A stretch of 64,000 bases of DNA, taken from Oceanobacter antarcticus (GTDB lineage Bacteria; Pseudomonadota; Gammaproteobacteria; Pseudomonadales; Oceanobacteraceae). The stretch is from NCBI RefSeq assembly GCF_044962685.1, contig NZ_JBBKTX010000006.1, positions 1 to 64,000 of the forward strand, given 5' to 3'. The position numbers were made by a program, and so were the translations under genes. The notes beneath the pieces are model-generated. The model was not told the DNA's origin, ran no database searches, and saw only the letters and a program-made list of their open reading frames with translations. This document shows positions 9,040 to 17,752 of this stretch, one piece after another; position 1 is the stretch's first letter; the number at the start of each line of letters is the position of its first letter.

Positions 9040-9831
9040 ATGCACTATTTTCGCAACACTGACAGCAATATCGACAGCAACGTCCATCCTACTTCTGGCC
9101 CTGTCTCTGGCCGTATCCATACTGGCCTCTATGCCGATCTCTATGCCGACATTTATGTTCCCATCGCCTGTTTTTTGCACCCAGCGAACAACAGCAGCCA
9201 TAAACGCCCACGTATACGCCCAGGACTGATCGGGCTGGCTTTATTGCTGTCCGGGTTATTATCCGGCTGTGCCAGTTACCCAAAATCAATCTCTGTGGCC
9301 AATCCTGACAGCCTGCCAGACCTGCAACAATTACAAGCCAGCCCCGACCAATATCAGCACCAGACCGTCGTGCTGGGTGGCCGGATCGTCAGCGTGATCA
9401 ATGGTGCTGAGCACACCACGCTGGAAATTTTGCACCGCCCGCTGTGGAGTTCCGGCCAGCCACACGCCGACAACGATCAATCTGGTGGCCGTTTCCGCGC
9501 CGAACTCGGTTATTTTGTTGACCCGGAAATTTACCAGCCAGGTCGTCTGGTCACCGTCAGAGGGCAATTTACGGGCATGGAAAATGGGCAAATCGGTGAT
9601 CATGCCTACCGCTTTGCCCTGATCAAGGCCGACGGTATCGAACTCTGGCGCGAAACCGTCCCGACGGAAGTCCACTACTACACCGGCTGGGGCACATGGG
9701 GAGGCTGGCCTTATTACCCGCCGCCATCCCGACGCGGAGCAACCATTATCTGGACAGATCCGTTGAAGCACGATGGCGAAGCACCAATCCCCATGAAGCG
9801 CCCGGTTAAAATCAAACCACTGGCGAACTGA
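9040..9831 (+). CDS. Slp-family outer-membrane lipoprotein
   Basis: The mature part is a Slp-type outer-membrane lipoprotein, linked in enterobacteria to starvation and stationary phase. A hydrophobic stretch ending LLSGLLSGCAS gives a clear lipobox, and the body contains VVLGGRIVSVIN, TTLEILHRPL, PGRLVTVRGQF and a Trp/Tyr-rich tail (YYTGWGTWGGWPYY). The start is uncertain. The ATG at 9040 has a good GAGGGA site but leaves an unusual 76-residue leader before the lipobox Cys. That leader is built partly from 12-bp repeats (9060-9083 and about 9127-9150). An in-frame TTG at 9175 would give a normal signal peptide but has no clear ribosome site. Confidence 0.82.
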   Translation: MHYFRNTDSNIDSNVHPTSGPVSGRIHTGLYADLYADIYVPIACFLHPANNSSHKRPRIRPGLIGLALLLSGLLSGCASYPKSISVANPDSLPDLQQLQASPDQYQHQTVVLGGRIVSVINGAEHTTLEILHRPLWSSGQPHADNDQSGGRFRAELGYFVDPEIYQPGRLVTVRGQFTGMENGQIGDHAYRFALIKADGIELWRETVPTEVHYYTGWGTWGGWPYYPPPSRRGATIIWTDPLKHDGEAPIPMKRPVKIKPLAN

Positions 9832-9927
9832 CCAACACCAACAGCGCCAGCGAAGCGCGGCAGCCGGGTGTTGTCCGGGATGGCCACCAACACATCGCCT
9901 CACCCTATACCCAGATCACGGCTGTGG

Positions 9928-9933
9928 TATTAT
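9928..9933 (+). promoter_or_regulatory. Possible extended -10 promoter of dapE
   Basis: TGGTATTAT (TG-n followed by TATTAT at 9928-9933) lies 41 bases before the dapE start and is followed by a GC-rich discriminator. No convincing -35 is seen at the usual distance, so this rests on the extended -10 alone. Confidence 0.35.
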
Positions 9934-9973
9934 CCGCGGCCGTTTTTGACCTGAGCCAACCCCAGGAGTTGTC

Positions 9974-11101
9974 ATGTCCCCTACTTTGCAACTGGCTTGC
10001 GATCTGATTGCCCGCCGCTCCGTTACCCCGGAAGACGAAGGCTGTCAGGCATTAATGATGGAGCGCCTCGCCAACGCCGGATTCTCCAACGAGCCACTGC
10101 GTTTTGAAGAGGTCGACAATTTCTGGTCACGTCGTGGCACCGAAGGCCCGCTGGTCTGTTTTGCTGGCCATACCGATGTTGTCCCCACCGGCCCGGAACA
10201 CAACTGGAAATACCCGCCGTTTGAACCGCAGATTGTTGATGGCATGTTGTATGGCCGGGGCGCTGCCGATATGAAAGGCTCACTCGCCGCCATGATCATT
10301 GCGGTCGAAAACTTCGTCGCCAAATACCCGGATCACCCCGGTTCAATTGCTTTTCTGATTACCAGCGATGAAGAAGGCCCGGCACACAACGGCACCGTCA
10401 AAGTGATTGAAACCCTGGAAGCTCGTAACGAAAAAATCGACGCCTGCATTGTTGGTGAACCCTCGTCTACCCATCGGGTTGGCGACACCATCAAGAACGG
10501 CCGCCGTGGTTCGCTCGGCGCAGTACTGACCGTCAAGGGTATTCAGGGTCATGTTGCCTACCCGCATTTGGCCAGCAACCCGGTGCATCAGGCAGCTCCA
10601 GCATTGGCCGAATTAGCCAGCGAAGAATGGGATCAGGGCAACGCATTTTTCCCAGCCACCAGTTTCCAGATTTCCAATATCAATGCCGGCACCGGGGCAA
10701 CCAATGTGATTCCCGGCACCATGACGGTGGTGTTCAACTTCCGTTTTTCAACCGAGCTCAATGCCGACATCCTCAAACAACGCACCTGCGACATCCTCGA
10801 CAAGCACAAGGTCGACTACGACATCGAATGGAACCTCAGCGGCCTGCCATTCCTGACCGATCATGGCCCATTGGTTGACGCCTGCATTGACACCATTCGC
10901 GCGGTGACCGGCCAGGAGACCGCGCTATCGACCGCAGGCGGCACCTCCGACGGTCGTTTTATCGCCCCGACCGGTGCCCAGGTGGTTGAACTTGGCCCCC
11001 GCAACGACACCATCCACAAGGTTGACGAATGTGTCAGCGCCGCCGACCTCGACACCCTGGCCAGCCTGTACGAAGGCATTCTTGAGCGCCTGCTGGGATG
11101 A
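9974..11101 (+). CDS. dapE: Succinyl-diaminopimelate desuccinylase
   Basis: DapE hydrolyses N-succinyl-LL-diaminopimelate to LL-diaminopimelate and succinate, a step of lysine and peptidoglycan precursor synthesis. The 375-aa length is normal. The di-zinc site of the M20 fold is complete: His66 and Asp68 in AGHTDVVP, bridging Asp99 in GAADMKG, catalytic Glu133 with Glu134 in SDEEGP, Glu162 in GEPSS, and His348 in NDTIHKV. A ribosome site (CAGGAG) precedes the ATG. The stop overlaps the rlmA start by 4 bp, so the two are co-translated. Confidence 0.97.
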   Translation: MSPTLQLACDLIARRSVTPEDEGCQALMMERLANAGFSNEPLRFEEVDNFWSRRGTEGPLVCFAGHTDVVPTGPEHNWKYPPFEPQIVDGMLYGRGAADMKGSLAAMIIAVENFVAKYPDHPGSIAFLITSDEEGPAHNGTVKVIETLEARNEKIDACIVGEPSSTHRVGDTIKNGRRGSLGAVLTVKGIQGHVAYPHLASNPVHQAAPALAELASEEWDQGNAFFPATSFQISNINAGTGATNVIPGTMTVVFNFRFSTELNADILKQRTCDILDKHKVDYDIEWNLSGLPFLTDHGPLVDACIDTIRAVTGQETALSTAGGTSDGRFIAPTGAQVVELGPRNDTIHKVDECVSAADLDTLASLYEGILERLLG

Positions 11102-12105
11102 ACACCGGCACCCCACTCAACACCGCCAGGTCAGACGATATTTTGGTCTGCCCGGTGTGCCAGCAAGCACTGCCAGAACTGGCCGGAGCAACCAACAAAC
11201 GCGGCCAATTACAACGTCGTGCCTGTGCTGGCAACCACAGTTTTGATCGCGCCAAGCAGGGCTATTTCAACCTGTTACTGGTCAACCAGAAACGCTCACT
11301 CAATCCAGGCGACAATCTGGAAATGGTCAGGGCCAGACAACAGTTCCTGAACGGCGGTTATTATCAGGCCATTGCCACCGCCATCAATACTGTACTCACG
11401 GCTGTATTGAGCACCATAAAAGAACAGGCTCAAGCTGAACAAACTGCAGAACACACTCAGGCAGAACACACTCAGGCAGAACAAAGCACAACACAACCGC
11501 TCCATATTGCCGACAGCGGTTGTGGCGAAGGCTACTACACCGAATTCTTGTCCCGCCACCTGACGGCAGCCAATATCAATCACCGCCTGTACGGCATCGA
11601 TATTTCACGAGATGCCGTACGCACCGCCTGTCAGCGCAGCAAAGAAATTGAATGGCTGGTTGCCAGTGGCAGCCGTCTGCCATTTTTGCCCGGCAGTCTC
11701 GATGCCATCTTCAGCGTTTTCACCCCGACCATGGCCGACCGCTGGCCAGAGCTGCTCAAACCCGGTGCGCCGGTCTGGCTGATTACCCCGGCCCAGCAAC
11801 ACCTGCAGGAATTACGGCAACAGATTTATACCGACGTCCGTACCGACAGCTACGATCCGGCAGACGACATGGCAAAACAGGGATTTGAGCGGCTCACCAG
11901 CAGTGAATACAGCAGCCAGGTATTCATTCCTGCCGATGCCCTGCCCGACCTGCTCACCATGACCCCGCACGGCTGGCGTATCACGGCCGAAAAACGCCAA
12001 CAAGTACTGGCCCTGAACGGTCTTAATGTGACCCTCCACGTCCGTATTTCCCAATTTTCAGTCAAACCGTCTGACGATCGCCCGGCACTGCCAGACAACG
12101 CATAA
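11098..12105 (+). CDS. rlmA: 23S rRNA (guanine-N1)-methyltransferase RlmA
   Basis: This SAM-dependent enzyme methylates a guanine (G745 in E. coli numbering) of 23S rRNA. The product has the N-terminal zinc finger (CPVC, later C and H in RRACAGNHSFDRAKQGY) and the conserved NLLLVNQKRSLNPGDN segment. The SAM motif DSGCGEGYYT and RLPFLPGSLDAIFSVFTP follow, all as in RlmA. At 335 aa it is longer than the roughly 270-aa E. coli protein. Part of the excess is a low-complexity insert at about residues 105-130 built from 15-bp repeats, just before the methyltransferase core. It overlaps dapE by ATGA. Confidence 0.92.
   Translation: MNTGTPLNTARSDDILVCPVCQQALPELAGATNKRGQLQRRACAGNHSFDRAKQGYFNLLLVNQKRSLNPGDNLEMVRARQQFLNGGYYQAIATAINTVLTAVLSTIKEQAQAEQTAEHTQAEHTQAEQSTTQPLHIADSGCGEGYYTEFLSRHLTAANINHRLYGIDISRDAVRTACQRSKEIEWLVASGSRLPFLPGSLDAIFSVFTPTMADRWPELLKPGAPVWLITPAQQHLQELRQQIYTDVRTDSYDPADDMAKQGFERLTSSEYSSQVFIPADALPDLLTMTPHGWRITAEKRQQVLALNGLNVTLHVRISQFSVKPSDDRPALPDNA
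11446..11487 (+). repeat. 15-bp tandem repeat inside rlmA
   Basis: Two perfect copies of GCAGAACACACTCAG (11446-11460, 11461-11475) and a partial third make a Gln/Glu/Ala/His-rich loop (AEHTQAEHTQAEQ). The period is a multiple of three, so the frame is kept. Confidence 0.9.
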
Positions 12106-12205
12106 AAGATCCGCCGTTAATGCTATCAACCTGTTTGAAAGCACCCCCTAACCGGGGTAGCATTTAGCTCATTATTGACCCAGGACAACTGCGGCCACGC
12201 CACGA

Positions 12206-12646
12206 ATGACAGATATTCTTTTTTATGTACTGGCAGCGACCACCATCGTCGAACAACAACAATTCGTGTGCCGCCTGACCGAAAAAGCTCTGAGCCAGGG
12301 CAAACGCGTCTATATTCACACCGGGTCTCGCAACCACGCCGAACAACTGGACCGGCAGCTGTGGGAGTTCCGTGACAGCGCCTTTGTGCCGCACAGCCTG
12401 GTGGACGAGCAACGGCCTGTTGGCCAGAGCCCGGTGCATATTGGCTGGCACGAAGCACCGCCAGAGCAGCACGACGTATTGATCAACTTGCACCACCAGT
12501 TGCCATCTTTTTTTGGCCGTTTTGATCGACTGGTCGAAGTCGTCATCCAGCACGATGCGGTACTGGAACACACTCGCGACCATTTTCGTTTTTTGCGTGA
12601 CAGGGGCTACCCTATTACTCACCAGGATATGAGACTACGCACATGA
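12206..12646 (+). CDS. holC: DNA polymerase III subunit chi
   Basis: HolC is the clamp-loader-associated chi subunit that contacts single-strand binding protein at the replication fork. The 146-aa product shows the family pattern: FYVLAATTIVEQQQFVCRL at the N terminus, GKRVYIHTGS, a Trp-containing LWEFRDSAFVPH, and DVLINLHHQLPSFFGRFDRLVEVV. It overlaps the next gene by ATGA. Linkage holC - hypothetical - valS is, as I recall, also found in Pseudomonas, which supports the call. Confidence 0.92.
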   Translation: MTDILFYVLAATTIVEQQQFVCRLTEKALSQGKRVYIHTGSRNHAEQLDRQLWEFRDSAFVPHSLVDEQRPVGQSPVHIGWHEAPPEQHDVLINLHHQLPSFFGRFDRLVEVVIQHDAVLEHTRDHFRFLRDRGYPITHQDMRLRT

Positions 12647-13485
12647 GCACCGAAAACGATTCGCGTAACCTGCTCGACGAACTGGAAACCTTGCAACGCG
12701 TCCTCGACGATGCAGCCGGTGAGCAAATTGACCTGGAACGCGCACTGACCCAGCTGAACACCGTTGACGAAGTGCCGGTACTGAGCGACCTGTTCAGCCG
12801 GGATGAACCACCCGCACTGCGCAACATCAACAAGCCTGGCAATCGCCCGTCTCATTTATCGGCGGTTAAAACGCCACCCACGACACCGGCACCCGCCATT
12901 ATCTCTGGCGACATTCTTGAACACCTGCGTCAGGAGATGCTGCGCAAGCACGCAACCGACCACAGCACCGACACCCTTGATGCCCTGCTCGGCCCCATTG
13001 ACGGCGGCCATTCTGCCGCTGACGGCCTGATGATTACACCTTTCAACCTCTCTCCGGCAGCCACTCCGGCCCCCCCTGCGGCCAATCACTTGCCCGATCT
13101 GAAGAAAGACATGACCGAAGCGGACATCCCCACATTGACAGACAGGGACACGGACAACAGCCTCCACATTGAGCCGTCTGCGCCAGCGGCCAGCCCAGCA
13201 CCCGCCATTACCGCCAAAATATCTTCCAACCCATTTTTGCCACAATCGGTGCTGGATCGCCTGACCTCCGAACGACTGGCCGCCCAGCACAGTGCCGAAG
13301 AAGCCCATCGCACCATGCAACGAGTGATGGAACAAAAGCAGCAGCGCGATTCCGAAGCCATCTCACGCCTCGAAACAACGGAAAAAAACCAGCTGATCGA
13401 ATCCCTGATCGATGAACTGACCCCCATTATCCAGACCCGACTGCGTGAAAAACTGCGCAACATCCTGATGGCCAAGCCACGCTGA
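12643..13485 (+). CDS. Conserved hypothetical protein between holC and valS
   Basis: A 280-aa soluble protein with no family that I recognise by name. The N terminus (about 1-60) is acidic and helical (NLLDELETLQRVLDD). The middle is Pro/Ala/Thr-rich and probably disordered. The C terminus (about 195-280) is a predicted amphipathic coil with many charged residues, ending LIDELTPIIQTRLREKLRNI. It overlaps holC by 4 bp and precedes valS. The conserved position between holC and valS suggests a link to replication or translation housekeeping, but no function can be assigned. Confidence 0.75.
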   Translation: MSTENDSRNLLDELETLQRVLDDAAGEQIDLERALTQLNTVDEVPVLSDLFSRDEPPALRNINKPGNRPSHLSAVKTPPTTPAPAIISGDILEHLRQEMLRKHATDHSTDTLDALLGPIDGGHSAADGLMITPFNLSPAATPAPPAANHLPDLKKDMTEADIPTLTDRDTDNSLHIEPSAPAASPAPAITAKISSNPFLPQSVLDRLTSERLAAQHSAEEAHRTMQRVMEQKQQRDSEAISRLETTEKNQLIESLIDELTPIIQTRLREKLRNILMAKPR

Positions 13486-13675
13486 GAACGCCTGCGACTA
13501 CCTGATCCCCTGAGTATGCGGGCTGCTGGCCCACATACTTATCCAGCCCCATCCAGCGGCTGAACCCGCGCTCCGATTCCGTTATACTGACCGCCATTTT
13601 TTCATCGTTTAATCAGTCGCTTGCCAAATCTGCCGAGATGGCTCGCTGCGTTACCATTGAGATCACACCATCGCC

Positions 13676-16657
13676 ATGGACAAGACCTACAAGCCCGACG
13701 CCCTCGAACAAACCTGGTACCAGCAATGGGAAGAAAAAGGCTACTTCAAGCCCTATCAGGATGGCCTGGATGGCGAAGGCTACTCCATTATGATTCCGCC
13801 GCCGAACGTCACCGGCTCCCTGCACATGGGCCATGCGTTCCAGCACACCATTCAGGATGCCCTCACCCGCTATCACCGCATGCTGGGTAAAAAAGCCCTG
13901 TGGCAAGTCGGCACCGACCACGCCGGTATCGCCACCCAGATGGTGGTTGAACGCAAACTGGCCGCCGAAGGCCAGCCGGATCGCCACGCATTAGGCCGCG
14001 ACAAGTTCCTCGAAAAAGTCTGGCAATGGAAAGAACAGTCCGGTGGCACCATCACCGGCCAGATGCGTCGCCTCGGCAACTCCGTTGACTGGGACACCGA
14101 ACGCTTCACCATGGACGATGGCTTCTACAAAGCCGTGCAAGAAGTGTTTATCCGTCTCTACAACGACGGCCTGATCTACCGTGGCAAGCGTCTGGTGAAC
14201 TGGGATCCGAAACTACACACCGCCATCTCTGACCTGGAAGTCGAAAACAAGGAATCCAAAGGCAGCATGTGGCACCTGCGCTACCCGCTGGCCGACGGCG
14301 AAACCTACACCGACGCCGACGGCAACACCCAAAACTACATCGTCGTGGCGACGACACGTCCGGAAACCATGCTCGGTGATACCGGCGTTGCCGTAAACCC
14401 GGAAGACTCCCGCTACCAGCACCTGATTGGCAAATTCATCGAACTGCCGTTAGTTGGCCGCCGCATCCCGATCGTCGGTGACGAACACGCCGACATGACC
14501 AAGGGCACCGGTTGCGTCAAAATCACCCCGGCTCACGATTTTAATGACTGCGAAGTTGGCAAACGCTGCGGCCTGCCGATGATCAACATCCTGACCTTCA
14601 ACGCCGACATCCGCGACGAAGCCCAGGCGTTTAATTCTGATGGCTCGGTCAATACCGACGTCGACACCAGCATCCCGGAAAAATACCGTGGCATGGAACG
14701 CTTTGCCGCCCGCAAGGCCATTGTTGCCGACTTCGAGACACTGGGCCTGCTCGACGCCATCAAAGACCACGACCTCACCGTCCCCTACGGCGACCGTGGT
14801 GGCGTCGTCATCGAGCCAATGCTTACCGATCAATGGTACGTCGATGCCAAAACCCTGGCCAAACCCGCCATCGAAGCGGTCGAAAACGGCGACATCCAAT
14901 TTGTCCCGAAAAACTACGAGAACATGTACTTCAGCTGGATGCGCGACATCCAGGACTGGTGCATCTCCCGCCAGCTGTGGTGGGGACATCGCATTCCGGC
15001 CTGGTACGACGCCGAAGGCAATGTCTTTGTTGGCCACGACGAAGCCGAAGTGCGCGCCCAGAACCATCTGGCCGACGACGTTGAACTGATGCAAGACAAC
15101 GACGTCCTCGACACCTGGTTCTCTTCCGCTCTGTGGACCTTCGCCACCCTCGGCTGGCCCAACACCGACGACAAAGAAGTCGCCCGTCGCCTGGCTGACT
15201 TCCACCCCACCGATGTACTGGTTACCGGCTTCGACATCATCTTCTTCTGGGTTGCCCGCATGATCATGATGACCATGCATTTTTGCAAAGACGATGCTTC
15301 ATCGAAAACCCCAGGCAAGCCACAAGTTCCGTTCAAAACCGTCTACGTCACCGGCCTGATCCGCGATGAAGTCGGCCAGAAAATGTCCAAATCCAAAGGC
15401 AACGTCCTTGACCCACTGGACATGATCGACGGCATCAGCCTCGACAAACTGATGGAAAAGCGCACCGGTAACATGATGCAGCCACAACTGGCGGAAAAAA
15501 TCGGCAAGCGCACCCAAAAAGAATTCCCCGACGGTATCGCCCCCCACGGCACCGACGCCCTGCGCTTCACCCTGGCTGCCATGGCCTCTACCGGTCGAGA
15601 CATCAACTGGGACATGAAACGCCTGGAAGGTTACCGCAACTTCTGTAACAAACTGTGGAACGCCTCGCGCTACGTCATGCTCTCCATTGCTGGAGAAGAA
15701 GCCGTCGAAGCCGCAGCAGCCAACAACACCAGCATCGCCATTACCGACGACATGCTGGCGGCTTGTGGTGCCACCGGTGAGCCTGCCGCATTATCACTGG
15801 CCGACCGCTGGATCATCTCGCGCCTGCAACGCGCCGAAGGCGAAGTACGCCGCCACATGGATCAATACCGCTTCGACATGGCCGCCCAGGCGCTGTACGA
15901 ATTTATCTGGAACGAATACTGCGACTGGTATCTGGAACTGTCCAAGCCGGTACTGTGGGACAAAAACGCCAGCGCCGAAACCCGACGCGGCACCCTCGGC
16001 ACCCTTGTACGCGTCTTAGAAGCCACCCTGCGCCTGGCCCACCCGATCATCCCCTTCATCACCGAAGCGGTATGGCAACAGGTGAAAGACCTGGCTGGCA
16101 AAGGCGGCCCAGACGCCACAGCAACCATCATGCTGGCGGCCTACCCGGCACCCCAGGACGCCCTGATCGACACCGCAGCCGAAGCCGACATCGAATGGCT
16201 ACAAGGTGTCATCACCGCCGTACGTAACATTCGCGCAGAAATGAACATCGGCCCCAGCAAAGAACTCGACGTACTGCTGAAAGACGGCGACGACGAAGAC
16301 TTCCGCCGCGCCGACGAAAACCAGACCTTCCTCGCCAAGCTCGCCAAACTCAGCAACATCACCTGGGTTAACGACGGCGACACCATCCCCATGGCCACCA
16401 CCCAACTGGTTGGCCAAATGGAAGTACTGGTGCCCATGGCAGGCCTGATCGACAAAGACAAGGAAATCGCTCGCCTGAACAAAGAAGCAGAACGCCTGGA
16501 AAAAGAAATCGGCCGCATCAGCAACAAGCTGAACAACGACGGCTTCGTCGCCAAAGCCCCGGCTGCCGTGATTGAAAAAGAGAAAGAAAAACTGAACGGC
16601 TACGAACGAGACCAAGGCAAGATCAAGGAACAGATCGAAGCCATCAAAGCACTGTAA
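13676..16657 (+). CDS. valS: Valyl-tRNA synthetase
   Basis: ValS charges tRNA-Val in the cytoplasm and edits mischarged threonine. The 993-aa product has the class I signatures: HMGHA at residues 50-54 (HIGH motif) in PPPNVTGSLHMGHAFQHT, and KMSKS near residue 570. The CP1 editing domain lies between them (TTRPETMLGDTGVAVNP). The C terminus is a long charged coiled coil (about 925-993) as in bacterial ValS. It is about 40 residues longer than the E. coli enzyme. The start MDKTYKPDALEQTWY is the usual ValS start. Confidence 0.98.
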   Translation: MDKTYKPDALEQTWYQQWEEKGYFKPYQDGLDGEGYSIMIPPPNVTGSLHMGHAFQHTIQDALTRYHRMLGKKALWQVGTDHAGIATQMVVERKLAAEGQPDRHALGRDKFLEKVWQWKEQSGGTITGQMRRLGNSVDWDTERFTMDDGFYKAVQEVFIRLYNDGLIYRGKRLVNWDPKLHTAISDLEVENKESKGSMWHLRYPLADGETYTDADGNTQNYIVVATTRPETMLGDTGVAVNPEDSRYQHLIGKFIELPLVGRRIPIVGDEHADMTKGTGCVKITPAHDFNDCEVGKRCGLPMINILTFNADIRDEAQAFNSDGSVNTDVDTSIPEKYRGMERFAARKAIVADFETLGLLDAIKDHDLTVPYGDRGGVVIEPMLTDQWYVDAKTLAKPAIEAVENGDIQFVPKNYENMYFSWMRDIQDWCISRQLWWGHRIPAWYDAEGNVFVGHDEAEVRAQNHLADDVELMQDNDVLDTWFSSALWTFATLGWPNTDDKEVARRLADFHPTDVLVTGFDIIFFWVARMIMMTMHFCKDDASSKTPGKPQVPFKTVYVTGLIRDEVGQKMSKSKGNVLDPLDMIDGISLDKLMEKRTGNMMQPQLAEKIGKRTQKEFPDGIAPHGTDALRFTLAAMASTGRDINWDMKRLEGYRNFCNKLWNASRYVMLSIAGEEAVEAAAANNTSIAITDDMLAACGATGEPAALSLADRWIISRLQRAEGEVRRHMDQYRFDMAAQALYEFIWNEYCDWYLELSKPVLWDKNASAETRRGTLGTLVRVLEATLRLAHPIIPFITEAVWQQVKDLAGKGGPDATATIMLAAYPAPQDALIDTAAEADIEWLQGVITAVRNIRAEMNIGPSKELDVLLKDGDDEDFRRADENQTFLAKLAKLSNITWVNDGDTIPMATTQLVGQMEVLVPMAGLIDKDKEIARLNKEAERLEKEIGRISNKLNNDGFVAKAPAAVIEKEKEKLNGYERDQGKIKEQIEAIKAL

Positions 16658-16669
16658 AAACCGCCAGAC

Positions 16670-16700
16670 CTGGCTCCTCATGCGCCCGCGTGGGAGCCAG
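16670..16700 (+). terminator. Possible terminator of valS
   Basis: CTGGCTCC (16670-16677) pairs with GGAGCCAG (16693-16700) across a 15-base loop, 13 bases after the valS stop. A short T-rich tract (GATTTTCTT) follows. The loop is long and the T-run weak, so efficiency is doubtful. Confidence 0.45.
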
Positions 16701-16813
16701 TACAGATTTTCTTACCCTGTCGAGTCACGCATTGATTTAGTGCTTGCACACCCACCCCTATCCATTCCCATCGGCTTTCGACAACCCCCAACCCTTTCGC
16801 TACACTCTCCGGC

Positions 16814-17176
16814 ATGACACTCACCCATCATCAGCGCCAGCAGATTCAACACAACTTGCAGCAGCAAGGGGTTCTGGCTGCCTGGCTGTATGGCAGTTAC
16901 GCCAAAGGCACCGCCAACCAACACAGCGATGTCGATCTCGCCGTGCTGTTACTGGAAGATCAGGACGACTGGCAAATTCTGCCAGAGCTGGATTATGAAC
17001 TGTCCAAAGCCCTGCACCTCACCGTTCATTGCGTATCCATTGCCAAAACACCAACCCCGCTGGCCTACGAAGCGGTCGAAGGCGAACGCCTGTTCGGTGA
17101 TGCCGACGCAATGTTTATGGAACAACGTATCTGGTCGAAGTGGGATGAGTGGCTTTACTGGAGCCAACGAGCATGA
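16814..17176 (+). CDS. mntA: MntA-type nucleotidyltransferase antitoxin
   Basis: A 120-aa minimal nucleotidyltransferase. The fold signature is complete: Gly27-Ser28 in LYGSYAKGTANQHSDVDLAV with the metal-binding pair Asp39 and Asp41. In characterised type VII systems the MntA antitoxin neutralises the HEPN toxin HepT by adding AMP groups to a tyrosine near the toxin active site. Here mntA precedes hepT and overlaps it by 4 bp (ATGA), the standard arrangement. Function is inferred from family and context. Confidence 0.88.
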   Translation: MTLTHHQRQQIQHNLQQQGVLAAWLYGSYAKGTANQHSDVDLAVLLLEDQDDWQILPELDYELSKALHLTVHCVSIAKTPTPLAYEAVEGERLFGDADAMFMEQRIWSKWDEWLYWSQRA

Positions 17177-17592
17177 CACCAACCTATATTGAATCCATGC
17201 GCCAGCACACGCAAGAACAGCTCGATACACTGGCCGAGCTGGCCGAGCTGGCAACCCAGGCACCACTGAGAAAGATTGAACGTCTGGCCGTCGAGCGCAG
17301 CTTGCAAATACTGGTAGAAGCCGCCATCGGCGTCGCCAAACACTGCTGCAAACAAGCCAATATTCCAGCTTCTGGTGATGGTTACGGCACCGCTCTAAAG
17401 GCCCACGACATGCTGCAAAGCCAAATACCCCATGCCGTTTTAAAAGGTGCTATCGGCATGCGTAACGCCATTGTTCACGATTACCTCAATCTGGACTGGA
17501 CACGTATAGAAGCCGTGCTGGTATCACACGGATACAGGAAGATCGGAACATTTATTGACGAGGGGCTGGGGTATCTGTCCAGCCAGCCTTAG
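17173..17592 (+). CDS. hepT: HepT-like HEPN ribonuclease toxin
   Basis: A 139-aa helical DUF86/HEPN protein. Arg97-Asn98-x3-His102-x-Tyr104 (MRNAIVHDYLN) is the R-x4-H-x-Y motif: Arg and His form the RNase site, and Tyr is the residue modified by MntA in studied pairs. I chose the ATG at 17173 because it overlaps the mntA stop and yields the family N terminus; an upstream ATG at 17149 adds eight residues. A 9-bp repeat encodes AELAEL near residue 22. Both motifs needed for a working pair are present. Confidence 0.88.
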   Translation: MTPTYIESMRQHTQEQLDTLAELAELATQAPLRKIERLAVERSLQILVEAAIGVAKHCCKQANIPASGDGYGTALKAHDMLQSQIPHAVLKGAIGMRNAIVHDYLNLDWTRIEAVLVSHGYRKIGTFIDEGLGYLSSQP

Positions 17593-17752
17593 CGGGCGTT
17601 CTCAACGATTGGAGAGACCCTGACACCCCATCCGGTGCTATTGGACTTGAAATAGGCTGGCCATTCTCTGCGTCCAACGCCTTCCCTGACGGGATTTTCC
17701 CTCCCAACAGGCCACGTTAAATAATCGAGAACGACCTAAGAGCCTGTCGGGC

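Noticed and set aside
8848..9201. Minus-strand frame of 117 codons between hpt and the Slp gene
   Set aside because: Composition is repeat-driven (GIEIGIEA) and antisense to the Slp leader; no homology pattern.
14450..15280. 276-codon antisense frame in valS
   Set aside because: Shadow of the GC-biased valS codons; no start context and no family motif.
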